The notes beneath the pieces were generated by a model. The model was not told the origin of the DNA. It saw nothing but the letters and a program-made list of their open reading frames with translations, and did not search any database. The position numbers were made by a program, and so were the translations under genes. A stretch of DNA of 64,000 bases from Collinsella sp. AM33-4BH (GTDB lineage Bacteria > Actinomycetota > Coriobacteriia > Coriobacteriales > Coriobacteriaceae). The stretch covers positions 62,001 to 126,000 of the forward strand of contig NZ_QSIN01000003.1 in NCBI RefSeq assembly GCF_003469205.1, read 5' to 3'. Positions 7,857 to 15,830 of the stretch are shown piece after piece. Position 1 is the first letter of the stretch. Every line of letters starts with the position of its first letter.

Positions 7857-8978
7857 ATTTGCAACCGTCCATGATCGGGCCTTTTTGTGTCTAACGGGCA
7901 TCTTTTTGTCGATTTCTCCCAGTTTTGACCAGTCAACGAATAGCTCAGACCGAAGTAATGCCTCGGCCCCTTGCTCCTCCAAGCTTTTATCGCGATATTC
8001 AACATCGAGCAACCTGCATACGGCCTTAACAATCGCATGGAATCTATCATCATCGGATATCTGTCCGTGTGTCAGGAGAAATACATCGTAGCCCATGGCC
8101 TGAAGCGCCGTCATGCGGTCGGCGTCACGCAAACCATCCCCGGCTCGCCCGTGTGAGCCCTTTCCTTGGCATTCAATGGCCACCTGTCGCTCTCCGTCCG
8201 GCGAAGAAAGAAGTAGGTCGATATATACACGGGACTTGCCTACAATCGCCCGAGCACTTGCGCTTAGCGCCACTTCGACATTGAGCTCTATGCCGCAAAA
8301 ACCTTCGCCTCCCAATGATCGTGGCAACCCAAGCAACAAATACGTCTCAACCTCAAAAGGCGATGCGGCACCCAGTGGAACGAGATGCGATACCGCGACA
8401 AATCGCTTGCCGTAACGCATCCCACAAACATCTGAACAAAAACGGTCAAGATCTCCGTCCAAAACCAAAGCGTCGCGCCGCCACAAATTTGAGGCGGCAC
8501 CGTCCTCGGACGGGCAACGTGCCCAACCAAAGGTTGCCGGAATCGCGCCCGACTCAATTGCACGCGAAAGCTCTGCCTCGAGTGCTGCTGGCAAGGCACA
8601 AACCGTAAACAAGCCGCACATCTCCGCCAATACCAAAAGCAGCTGGAGATCCGTCAGATGCCGCGACATGATGAATGCCGTCAGCAAAGGAGATGTGACC
8701 AAAAACCCATGTTCCGTTTCCAGCACGGATTCCCTGGGAAGCTCACCAAGGAACAGCCGTTGCCTAACGCTGGCAGGACAAGTCCGCTTATTTCTCGTCC
8801 CAACCAATGTATGCAACGGCAAGCCGAGCGCAACCGCAGCCGTCGGGTTACGGGCGAGGCCATATCGCTGCCGGTCTTCTTCCGGTCGTGGAAGTGGCGG
8901 ACACAAAGCGAGGGCTTGAGGAGGCAAACGCCAGTACCTAAAAGCCGATATGTCACAAAGTAGATCCTTCATAGGCAC
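7845..8978 (-). CDS. Orphan protein with nuclease-like C-terminal domain
   Basis: About 375-377 aa, of unknown function. The N-terminal half (SAFRYWRLPP, LPLHTLVGTRNKR, LVTSPLLTAFIMSRH) recalls AbiEi-like or paralogous Coriobacteriia proteins. The C-terminal part has VYIDLLLSSPDGERQVAIECQGKGSH, then a DADRMTALQAMGYDVFLLTH segment, as in PD-(D/E)XK or Vsr/DUF559-like nuclease folds, with a conserved Asp, Glu and Lys. Start is GTG 8978 or ATG 8972; neither has a good ribosome binding site. The last residues LSE and the stop come from the flanking 123-bp repeat. The gene has no functional partner next to it and is bracketed by two repeat copies, which suggests mobility. Family assignment is tentative. 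Confidence 0.6.
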   Translation of the reverse strand: MPMKDLLCDISAFRYWRLPPQALALCPPLPRPEEDRQRYGLARNPTAAVALGLPLHTLVGTRNKRTCPASVRQRLFLGELPRESVLETEHGFLVTSPLLTAFIMSRHLTDLQLLLVLAEMCGLFTVCALPAALEAELSRAIESGAIPATFGWARCPSEDGAASNLWRRDALVLDGDLDRFCSDVCGMRYGKRFVAVSHLVPLGAASPFEVETYLLLGLPRSLGGEGFCGIELNVEVALSASARAIVGKSRVYIDLLLSSPDGERQVAIECQGKGSHGRAGDGLRDADRMTALQAMGYDVFLLTHGQISDDDRFHAIVKAVCRLLDVEYRDKSLEEQGAEALLRSELFVDWSKLGEIDKKMPVRHKKARSWTVANLSE

Positions 8979-9055
8979 AGGAAAACACGGATTTCAACCC
9001 GGGTACTCCCGCATTGGCGCGAACGTACCGAAAAGGGCGCCGAACGGACTGTTAA

Positions 9056-9121
9056 GTTTTCAACAGCCTTCCCCAACTGGCCAAAAGCTTGCCAAGAACT
9101 GGACGGAGTCCTGTTGAAAAC
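9056..9121. repeat. 11-bp perfect inverted repeat
   Basis: GTTTTCAACAG at 9056-9066 and CTGTTGAAAAC at 9111-9121 flank a 44-nt loop. It lies 33 nt before copy 2 of the 123-bp element and may belong to another small repeat family. Confidence 0.5.
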
Positions 9122-9153
9122 CCGCTATTTCTCTCATGCGGAAGCTTTGCACA

Positions 9154-9276
9154 GCAAGTGAGTAGGCTTTTTGGAAACTCCCGAGCAGGCAGGCCATCTT
9201 GTCTTGCAAGGCCGCAGGTAGACGACTTGCTGCAAAACGGTCTGGTCGGCATAACGCCAAAAGTCTACTCACTTAG
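9154..9276. repeat. 123-bp terminal-inverted-repeat element, copy 2
   Basis: Same length and orientation as copy 1, with the right end AAAAGTCTACTCACTTAG identical. Left end GCAAGTGAGTAGGCTTTT. The right end contains the stop codon and last three codons of pdxR at exactly the same offset as in copy 1. Confidence 0.75.
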
Positions 9277-10704
9277 GCTAGAGGGCACCCCCATTAGCTG
9301 TGATTCCAGGGTGTTTAGCGCATTTGGACTCAAATCGTCATACTGGACAAGGATTCGAGCCAAGTTTTTAGGGACAGATGCGCCATCGGCACACCAAAAG
9401 CAGTCACCGATATCGATATAAGGGATATTCGAGTGCATAAGTGCCCGCGTAAAAGAGCTTCCGCCCGCGCCACGCTCCGCAACCACGATGCAGTAAAGGC
9501 CCGCGTCTGCATGCTCGATCGAGACTTCCCCTGCCGGAAACGCCTTTCGCACAAGCGCCGTCAGGCCATCACGCGCCTCGCGAGCTCGAACGCGCACGCG
9601 GTTCACATGTCGCTCGTAATCACCCGATTCCAGCAAGCGAGCCAAAGCGACCTGGTCAACAGAACTCACCGACGAGGCGTAAAAACCAAGGTTGCGCCTA
9701 AACCGTTCCATCAGCTCATCAGGCAGGACCATATACGCCAAACGCAGGGCCGACGACAGACTTTTTGAAAAGGTGTTGGTGTAGATGACCGATTGGGCGG
9801 CATCGATCGACGCGAGCGCGGGAATCGGCTTGCCGGCAAGGCGAAACTCACAATCAAAGTCATCTTCGATGAGATACCGGTCCGGCTGCTCGGCGGCCCA
9901 GCTCAGCAGGGCATAGCGACGCGCAATGCTCGTCACAAGGCCGGTCGGATATTGGTGAGACGGCATCAGGTGAAGGACATCCGCCCCGGTTTTCTGCAGA
10001 GCGCTCAGGTCCACGCCGTCGTCATCCAACGGGATATGTCGTACTTGGCAGCCCATAGCCTGATAGATGCGCGTCAGGCGCAAATAGCCCGGATCCTCAA
10101 CGGCATACACCTTGTCGGCTCCAAGCAACTGAACCAACATGGTATCGAGCAGCTGGGCGCCCGCACCGATAACAATGTTGTTGGGGTCGACATTCATACC
10201 CCTTATCCCGCGCAGATGGCGAGCAATTGCGCGTCGCAGCCGAGCAGTGCCCTGCGCCGGTGCGGGCGAAAAGATTTCGCGCTCATCTTCGGATGCCAGC
10301 GTCGCCCGTAGCGCGCTTTGCCAAAGCCGCGCCGCCTCCAAAGCAGAAGGAGAAAGCGCATCGAATCGCTCGACCTGTCCGTTGACATCATGCACGATGG
10401 GGCCCACAGAGACGGCATCTCGGTCGATGCCCTCCGCAGCCGAAGCCAAAACCGGTGCATCCGGAAGCTCGCAAGCGTAGTAGCCACGACGTGGCATTGA
10501 GCAAATATAGCCCTCAGCGAGTAACTGGCTATATGCATTCTCGATGGTAATAACACTGATTCCCAGATGACTGGCAAAGGCGCGCTTGGACGGCAGATGC
10601 TCCCCCGCCGTAATGCGTCCAGCTACGATATCATCTCGGATTTGCTGGTAAACATACTCATAGAGCGATGCTTCGCCGCGTTTTTCCAAATTGTAGTCAA
10701 GCAT
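9265..10704 (-). CDS. pdxR: PdxR: MocR-type GntR regulator with aminotransferase domain
   Basis: 479 aa. An N-terminal GntR winged helix (about 1-75, SLYEYVYQQIRDDIVAGRI...LPSKRAFASHLGIS) is joined to a fold-type I aminotransferase domain that keeps the PLP lysine in TNTFSKSLSSALRLAY. MocR proteins of this type sense PLP and activate pdxST. ATG 10704 follows AGGTGA. The gene is divergent from pdxS, with two copies of CTGACCTTAT in the shared region. Its last residues LSE and the TAG stop lie inside the 123-bp repeat copy 2. The aminotransferase part is expected to bind PLP for sensing rather than to catalyse. Confidence 0.9.
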   Translation of the reverse strand: MLDYNLEKRGEASLYEYVYQQIRDDIVAGRITAGEHLPSKRAFASHLGISVITIENAYSQLLAEGYICSMPRRGYYACELPDAPVLASAAEGIDRDAVSVGPIVHDVNGQVERFDALSPSALEAARLWQSALRATLASEDEREIFSPAPAQGTARLRRAIARHLRGIRGMNVDPNNIVIGAGAQLLDTMLVQLLGADKVYAVEDPGYLRLTRIYQAMGCQVRHIPLDDDGVDLSALQKTGADVLHLMPSHQYPTGLVTSIARRYALLSWAAEQPDRYLIEDDFDCEFRLAGKPIPALASIDAAQSVIYTNTFSKSLSSALRLAYMVLPDELMERFRRNLGFYASSVSSVDQVALARLLESGDYERHVNRVRVRAREARDGLTALVRKAFPAGEVSIEHADAGLYCIVVAERGAGGSSFTRALMHSNIPYIDIGDCFWCADGASVPKNLARILVQYDDLSPNALNTLESQLMGVPSSLSE

Positions 10705-10715
10705 GAGTATATCAC

Positions 10716-10759
10716 CTGACCTTATCGAGCTGTTCAATCTGGTATTAAGCTGACCTTAT
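10716..10759. promoter_or_regulatory. Candidate PdxR binding region, direct repeats
   Basis: CTGACCTTAT occurs at 10716-10725 and 10750-10759, 34 bp apart, between divergent pdxR and pdxS. MocR regulators commonly bind direct repeats here. Confidence 0.6.
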
Positions 10760-10849
10760 TATTATCTCGAAAACTGAGTATTTTGCCATGCCCAGCTCCC
10801 CGATAGGATTTTCTGTCAAGCAATGCACATGCCAACCAAGGGAGCAACC

Positions 10850-11740
10850 ATGGCAGAACAGACCAGCAAGGCAGATCGCGTCAAACTCAATCGCGAGCTC
10901 GCGCAGATGCTCAAGGGCGGCGTCATCATGGACGTCACCACGCCCGAGCAGGCACGTATCGCCGAGGAGGCAGGCGCCTGCGCCGTCATGGCTCTCGAGC
11001 GCATCCCGGCCGACATCCGCGCCGCCGGCGGCGTGTCGCGCATGAGTGACCCCAAGATGATCAAGGGCATTCAAGAGGCCGTCTCCATCCCCGTCATGGC
11101 CAAGTGCCGCATCGGTCACATCGTCGAGGCGCAGGTCCTTCAGGCCATCGAGATCGACTACATCGATGAGTCCGAGGTTCTCTCCCCCGCCGACGATGTC
11201 TACCACATCGATAAGACCCAGTTTGACGTCCCGTTTGTCTGCGGTGCCCGCGATCTGGGCGAAGCGTTGCGCCGTGTTGCCGAGGGCGCCACAATGATTC
11301 GCACCAAGGGCGAGCCGGGCACGGGCGACGTCGTCCAAGCCGTGCGCCACATGCGCAAGATTCAAAAGCAAATCCGCGACGTTGCTGCTCTGCGCGATGA
11401 CGAGCTCTTTGAGGCAGCTAAGCAACTGCAAGTTCCAGTCGAGCTTCTGCGCGAGGTCCATGCCACGGGCAAGCTTCCCGTGGTGAACTTTGCCGCCGGC
11501 GGTGTAGCAACCCCCGCGGACGCCGCGCTGATGATGCAGCTGGGTGCCGAGGGCGTCTTTGTCGGCTCGGGCATCTTTAAGAGCGGCGACCACGCCAAAC
11601 GCGCCGCCGCCATCGTTAAGGCTGTGGCAAACTTCATCGACGCCAAGCTCATTGCCGAGCTTTCTGAGGACCTGGGCGAGGCCATGGTCGGTATCAACGC
11701 TGACGAGATCGAGATCATCATGGAGGAGCGCGGACGCTAG
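10850..11740 (+). CDS. pdxS: Pyridoxal 5'-phosphate synthase lyase subunit PdxS
   Basis: 296 aa, full length. It has the family's [44 protein letters not shown] and [19 protein letters not shown] segments. PdxS condenses ribose 5-phosphate, glyceraldehyde 3-phosphate and ammonia into PLP on conserved lysines, in a dodecamer fed with ammonia by PdxT. ATG 10850 follows GGGAG; an in-frame ATG upstream is unsupported. pdxT begins 20 nt downstream. Expression is probably activated by the divergent PdxR. Confidence 0.97.
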   Translation: MAEQTSKADRVKLNRELAQMLKGGVIMDVTTPEQARIAEEAGACAVMALERIPADIRAAGGVSRMSDPKMIKGIQEAVSIPVMAKCRIGHIVEAQVLQAIEIDYIDESEVLSPADDVYHIDKTQFDVPFVCGARDLGEALRRVAEGATMIRTKGEPGTGDVVQAVRHMRKIQKQIRDVAALRDDELFEAAKQLQVPVELLREVHATGKLPVVNFAAGGVATPADAALMMQLGAEGVFVGSGIFKSGDHAKRAAAIVKAVANFIDAKLIAELSEDLGEAMVGINADEIEIIMEERGR

Positions 11741-11760
11741 TCCGGCAGAAAGGATCGCAC

Positions 11761-12348
11761 ATGAGCGATTATGCAGGCCAGACGGTCGCCGTGCTGGCGG
11801 TCCAAGGCGCTTTTGCCGAGCACGAGGCGAGGCTGTCCGAGCTCGGCGCACGTTGTGTTGAGCTGAGGCAGGCGGCCGATTTACAACAGAACTTTGACCG
11901 CCTGGTTCTCCCCGGCGGCGAGTCCACCGTTCAGGGCAAGCTGCTTGCCGAGCTTGGCATGCTCGACGGGCTTCGCGCCCGCATTGTTGAGGGCATGCCC
12001 GTCCTGGGCACCTGCGCCGGCTTGATTCTATTGGCGCGCGATCTTGCCGCCCACGACGATAAGGGGACGCCGCGTTTGGCGACCATGGATGTACTTGTCG
12101 AGCGCAATGCCTACGGCAGACAGCTCGGCAGCTTTCGAACCAAAGGGCAAGTAGCCGGCATCGACGGTGAAGTGCCACTGACGTTTATCCGCGCACCCTG
12201 CATCGTCGAGGTCCACGGCGACGCCAAGGCCCTGGCAGAGGTCGATGGTCGCATCGTCGCCGCGCGCCAAGGCAAACAACTCGGCGTGACCTTCCACCCC
12301 GAACTCGACGACGACACCCGCCTCCACGAACTGCTCCTACAAATGTAG
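11761..12348 (+). CDS. pdxT: Pyridoxal 5'-phosphate synthase glutaminase subunit PdxT
   Basis: 195 aa. Glutaminase with LAVQGAFAEH, the PGGES oxyanion loop, the nucleophile Cys85 in GTCAGLIL and the His/Glu pair in TFHPEL. It hydrolyses glutamine and channels ammonia to PdxS. AAAGGAT lies upstream of the ATG at 11761. It is the last gene of the operon; a series of palindromes follows. Confidence 0.96.
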   Translation: MSDYAGQTVAVLAVQGAFAEHEARLSELGARCVELRQAADLQQNFDRLVLPGGESTVQGKLLAELGMLDGLRARIVEGMPVLGTCAGLILLARDLAAHDDKGTPRLATMDVLVERNAYGRQLGSFRTKGQVAGIDGEVPLTFIRAPCIVEVHGDAKALAEVDGRIVAARQGKQLGVTFHPELDDDTRLHELLLQM

Positions 12349-12371
12349 GCATCGAAATCAACAAACGAAAC

Positions 12372-12435
12372 GAGAGCGGATAATCTCCCACTTCAAGCTT
12401 GGATGCAGGCTCAAACCGGGAGATTATCCACTCTC
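12372..12435. repeat. Inverted repeat A
   Basis: GGATAATCTCCC at 12378-12389 pairs perfectly with GGGAGATTATCC at 12418-12429; the outer GAGAG/CTCTC extends it to about 18 bp with one mismatch. It may terminate pdxST transcription or be a mobile palindrome. Confidence 0.65.
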
Positions 12436-12440
12436 ATGCT

Positions 12441-12502
12441 ATGTAGTCATTGGGGTCGCTCTTAAACGACTACTCAAACAAGAACGTTCCCAACGACTAC
12501 AT
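12441..12502. repeat. Inverted repeat B
   Basis: ATGTAGTCATTGGG (12441-12454) and CCCAACGACTACAT (12489-12502) pair with one mismatch; ACGACTAC recurs inside. Confidence 0.6.
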
Positions 12503-12532
12503 TGCGATAGACAACCACGTTTGCTCAGATAA

Positions 12533-12569
12533 AACCGACCAAAATAAACCTGTCCCTTTTTGGCAGGTT
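12533..12569. repeat. REP-like palindrome with CCTGTCCC loop
   Basis: Arms AACCGACCAAAA and TTTTGGCAGGTT around a loop containing AAACCTGTCCC. About 47 bp here (12524-12570) closely match 61249-61295. Confidence 0.6.
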
Positions 12570-12608
12570 TTGATCAAGGCAACGCCGATGTTTTGGCAAC
12601 GCCAGCGA

Positions 12609-12708
12609 GCGCCGCCCAGGGCGAACAAGTTGGCATGAAAAAGGCAAGGCATAGACCTTCTGGTCATGCCTTGCCTTTTGAATGACAAATTGTCGCCCTG
12701 GGTGGCGC
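12609..12708. repeat. Long nested inverted repeat D around a terminator
   Basis: GCGCCGCCCAGGGCGAACAA at 12609-12628 pairs with the arm at 12690-12708 with only small mismatches, enclosing the terminator hairpin at 12638-12679. Confidence 0.6.
12638..12679. terminator. Bidirectional terminator hairpin
   Basis: AAAAGGCAAGGCAT and ATGCCTTGCCTTTT form a long stem with A- and T-tracts on both sides, between convergent genes. Confidence 0.7.
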
Positions 12709-12750
12709 GCAGCGTCAACTAGTTACGCGGTTCGTAGAACCGCGTAACCC

Positions 12751-13611
12751 CTAAAAGCGGTTGCCGCGGAAGCCGCCACCGTTGCGGCCGCCACGATCGC
12801 CACCGCGACCGCCGCGGTCGTTACCACGGTTGCCGCCGAAGCCGCCACGGTTGCCACCGCGATCGCCATAGCCACCACGGTTGCCACCAAAGCCGCCGCG
12901 ACCGCCACGGTCGCCGCCACGGTCACCAAAGCCGCCACGGCCACCGCGATCGCCACCGCGACCGCCGCGGTCACCACCACGGCCACCGCGATCGCCAAAG
13001 CCGCCGCGAGGACCGCGGTCCTCGTCCAGGCCCATGGCGACGAGCGGAGCGATAACCTTATCGAGAGCGGCCATCAGCTCGGTGGCCTCCTCGTAAGAAA
13101 GCTCAGGCAGGAGCTTCTCCTTCTTGTTGGCAAGCTCGACCAGGCCCTCAGCGGCATCCTCGGCAGCGAAGACGACGATCTTGCGCATATCGCCCTCGGC
13201 GTCGTCGATGCGGCCGACCAGATCGGCAGCCTCGGCCTCGGCCATCAGGCCATCGAGCTCACGAAGGCGCATGCCCAGCAGGTCGGACATCTCCTTCTGC
13301 TCCATCTTGGGCTTGAGGTCAAGAAGCTTGATGGCGCGCTCGATGTTCGCCATGCGCTCAGCCTTGGCCTCCTCCTCCTTGGAAATAGCAAAGCGACGGC
13401 TGCGCAGCAGGCGGGCGGCCTTCTGCATCTTGTCCATCAGCTCTTCGTCATCGTAATCAGCGGCGGCCTTGACAACCTCGGCCTCCTCGGCGGAAACCTC
13501 GTCAGCAGCCTCAACCTCGGCAGCTTCGGTCTCCACGGTCTCGACTGCCTCGACCTCGGCAGCCATGGTCTCGTTCTCGGTCTCGTTCATGATCTCTTCG
13601 TTCTCAGACAT
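12751..13611 (-). CDS. MarR-like winged-helix protein with RGG-repeat tail
   Basis: 286 aa in three parts. Residues 1-55 are highly acidic (repeated EAVETVETEAAEVEAA). Residues about 55-195 look like a MarR-type winged helix: LLDLKPKMEQKEMSDLLGMRLRELDGLM, AADLVGRIDDAEGDMRKIVVFAAEDAAEGL, then the helix LLPELSYEEATELMAALDKV. Residues 199-286 are arginine/glycine repeats (GGFGDRGG, GGRGGDRGG, GGNRGG), typical of RNA-binding low-complexity tails. The ATG at 13611 follows AGGAG. It is monocistronic. A role in RNA or DNA binding is inferred from the domains only. The repeat DNA is prone to length change, so tail length may differ between strains. Confidence 0.75.
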   Translation of the reverse strand: MSENEEIMNETENETMAAEVEAVETVETEAAEVEAADEVSAEEAEVVKAAADYDDEELMDKMQKAARLLRSRRFAISKEEEAKAERMANIERAIKLLDLKPKMEQKEMSDLLGMRLRELDGLMAEAEAADLVGRIDDAEGDMRKIVVFAAEDAAEGLVELANKKEKLLPELSYEEATELMAALDKVIAPLVAMGLDEDRGPRGGFGDRGGRGGDRGGRGGDRGGRGGFGDRGGDRGGRGGFGGNRGGYGDRGGNRGGFGGNRGNDRGGRGGDRGGRNGGGFRGNRF

Positions 13612-13763
13612 GAGACTCCTTCTTGGCCCTCTCGGGCATCATCGCCCCATTCGCGGGGCCCGTCGCGCACTCTTTGCGCTTTAAACATTCATGCCTCTCG
13701 GCAAAACGTCCATTAGTTTATGGTGTCGCCATCCAATCTAGCTGCAGAATCTATGTGCACACA

Positions 13764-15179
13764 TTAATGCGACATGTGCGACTCGCGGCGAGCGTACACC
13801 AGCGACACCGCGAACCCGACAACGGCAATCACGGCCGCCACGCGCACGGCGGCTGCAAATCCGATCGCCTGGGCAACGTCCGCCGCAACGCCAGCGGCGC
13901 CGGCAACCGCCGCAGAACTCGAGAGCAGGCCGATAAACAGGGACGGGCCAAACGACGCGGCAATCATGTTCCACGTGTTGAGCAATGCCGTTCCGTGAGG
14001 ATGCTCAGCGGCGGGCAACGTCTCCAGGCCGGCCGTCTGCGAGGGGCTCAGCACCAAACCGACACCGGCATACACCACAACAGTCAGCGCCACGACAATA
14101 CCAATGTTCATGCTTGCCGCGGTCATCGAAATTGCAGCCTGTCCCACAGCAATCAGGGCAAAGCCGACCGGCAGCAGCGGCCACGCGCCACGGGCATCCA
14201 TCACGCGTCCGCCCACAATCGAGGTCACAGCGTTGCAGGCAATCGCCGGCAAAATGAGCAAGCCCGCAACAAGTGCGGTCATGCCGTATGCGCCCTCAAA
14301 ATAGAGCGGCAACAAAACACTCATCGAGAACGTTGTCATCATCGACACCACCACAAGCAGGCACGCAGGCCAAAAACGAACGCTCGCCATGGGACGCACG
14401 TTGAGCACCGGATGCTCGAGCTTGAGCTGACGAACCGCAAACAGGCCGAGTAGCACAACGGCGGCGAAAAGCGTCACGATACCGGCAATCAGATTGGTCG
14501 AGAACTCGCCTACGGAATACACAAATGCCGTAATGCCGGCAGCGAGCAAAACAACCGACAGAATATCAAGCGTGAAGTTCGAGCGCTTTCCGACATTCCG
14601 AACGAGCCTTGCGCCCGCAGCGGCGACCACGACACCGCCCACCAGTGGCACTACGAACACTGCCCTCCAGCCAAACAAGGTGCACATAAGACCACTGATC
14701 ACGGGTCCAAACGCCGGCCCCAGCGTAATGCAGGCACCGCCCAGGCTCAGATACAGACCGAGTTTCTCGCGCGGGGCGCAAGATAGCACCACATTCATCA
14801 TGAGCGGAAACAAGATACCCGATCCCGCAGCCTGCAAAATACGACTTGGCAGCAAAACGGCAAACGACGGGGCGACCAGGCACAGGACTTCGCCGGCGAC
14901 CATGCATCCGCATGCGAAAAACAGCAGCTTGCGCGTCGAGAAACGACCGGACAGATAGGCCATGATGGCCGTAAAGATCGATGTCACGATCATGTAGCCC
15001 GAAACTAGCCACTGCGCCGTGGTGGCACCCACCGAAAAGGCCGCCATGATATCGTGCAGTGCCACGTTAATGATGTTCTCGTTAAACGCGGCAACAAAGG
15101 CTGCAATATACATTACGACGAGAAACGCCGAAGTGGCCGATGGCGTTGCTTGAACTTGTTGCTGAGATTTGCTCCCCAT
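13764..15179 (-). CDS. MFS drug exporter, DHA2 (EmrB/QacA) type
   Basis: 471 aa, consistent with 14 membrane spans. The first span region reads NENIINVALHDIMAAF with QWLVSGYM following, as in DHA2 multidrug exporters, and the LSGRFSTRKLLFF loop matches the motif-A region. It would export a drug or metabolite by proton antiport across the inner membrane. ATG 15179 was chosen over an upstream in-frame start because AGGAAGGA precedes it. No periplasmic adaptor gene lies next to it. The substrate cannot be told from sequence. Confidence 0.87.
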   Translation of the reverse strand: MGSKSQQQVQATPSATSAFLVVMYIAAFVAAFNENIINVALHDIMAAFSVGATTAQWLVSGYMIVTSIFTAIMAYLSGRFSTRKLLFFACGCMVAGEVLCLVAPSFAVLLPSRILQAAGSGILFPLMMNVVLSCAPREKLGLYLSLGGACITLGPAFGPVISGLMCTLFGWRAVFVVPLVGGVVVAAAGARLVRNVGKRSNFTLDILSVVLLAAGITAFVYSVGEFSTNLIAGIVTLFAAVVLLGLFAVRQLKLEHPVLNVRPMASVRFWPACLLVVVSMMTTFSMSVLLPLYFEGAYGMTALVAGLLILPAIACNAVTSIVGGRVMDARGAWPLLPVGFALIAVGQAAISMTAASMNIGIVVALTVVVYAGVGLVLSPSQTAGLETLPAAEHPHGTALLNTWNMIAASFGPSLFIGLLSSSAAVAGAAGVAADVAQAIGFAAAVRVAAVIAVVGFAVSLVYARRESHMSH

Positions 15180-15383
15180 GCATTTCCTTCCTCTTGGAAC
15201 AACAGTCACATCGCCCCAGAGGAACAGTCCAGGGCGAGCATGAGCCCTAGACTTACGTCAGACGCCGCACGCGACGGATCCGACAACATGGTCCAACGTT
15301 GAAAGATTGTAACGCTGACGCGCAGCTTTCCTTCCGCGCTATTATTAAAAGTTCACGAAAGCACGAGACATGAGGAGCCCGCC

Positions 15384-15794
15384 ATGATTAAGCCCATCAT
15401 GAAATCCGAGTTCTTTTTGCGCCTGCCTTCCGAAGACGCGGGACCCGACGATGCCGCGACCGGGCAGGACCTCCTGGATACGCTCCATGAGCATGAGCAC
15501 GAGTGCGTGGGCCTTGCCGCCAACATGATTGGCGTGCGCAAACGCATCATCTGCGTAAAGGACGGCAACAGGGCGCTGCTGATGTACAACCCTCAAATTC
15601 TTGAGCAGGTCAATTCCTATCAGACGAGCGAAGGATGTCTCTCGCTTTCCGGCGAGCGCCCCTGTACTCGCTATCGCCGCATTAAGGTTGAGTATTTGGA
15701 CGAGAATTTCGTCCACCTCATCAAAAACTTCTCGGGCTACACCGCCGAAATCATCCAACACGAAATCGACCACTGCCAAGGAATCGTGATCTAG
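15384..15794 (+). CDS. def: Peptide deformylase
   Basis: 136 aa, short for the family but with all three motifs: GLAAN (43-47), EGCLS (83-87) and QHEIDH with HEIDH at 126-130. These bind the metal through one Cys and two His and use the Glu as catalyst to remove the formyl group from nascent proteins. GAGGAG lies upstream of the ATG at 15384. A LysR gene follows 36 nt downstream on the same strand. A second, degenerate homologue lies at 29323-29742. Whether this copy is the housekeeping enzyme cannot be settled from the window. Confidence 0.9.
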   Translation: MIKPIMKSEFFLRLPSEDAGPDDAATGQDLLDTLHEHEHECVGLAANMIGVRKRIICVKDGNRALLMYNPQILEQVNSYQTSEGCLSLSGERPCTRYRRIKVEYLDENFVHLIKNFSGYTAEIIQHEIDHCQGIVI

Positions 15795-15830
15795 GTTACT
15801 TGCCGACATGAGGGAACCGGAGGCTACCCT

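Larger units (their letters stand above)
12349..12750. other. Palindrome-rich intergenic region
   Basis: 402 bp between the convergent pdxT and RGG-protein genes with no convincing gene. It holds four successive inverted repeats, listed separately. A 73-codon open frame on the minus strand crosses them but follows the repeat structure rather than a protein pattern. Confidence 0.6.

Noticed and set aside
9052-9272. Short open frames (66-70 codons) through repeat copy 2
   Set aside because: They follow the repeat and a palindrome rather than a conserved protein, and differ in frame.
10745-12178. 477-codon open frame antisense to pdxST
   Set aside because: Mirror of the strong codon bias of pdxS/pdxT; no recognisable domain and no ribosome binding site.
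12497-12718. 73-codon open frame through palindromes C and D
   Set aside because: Explained by repeat structure; no support for translation.
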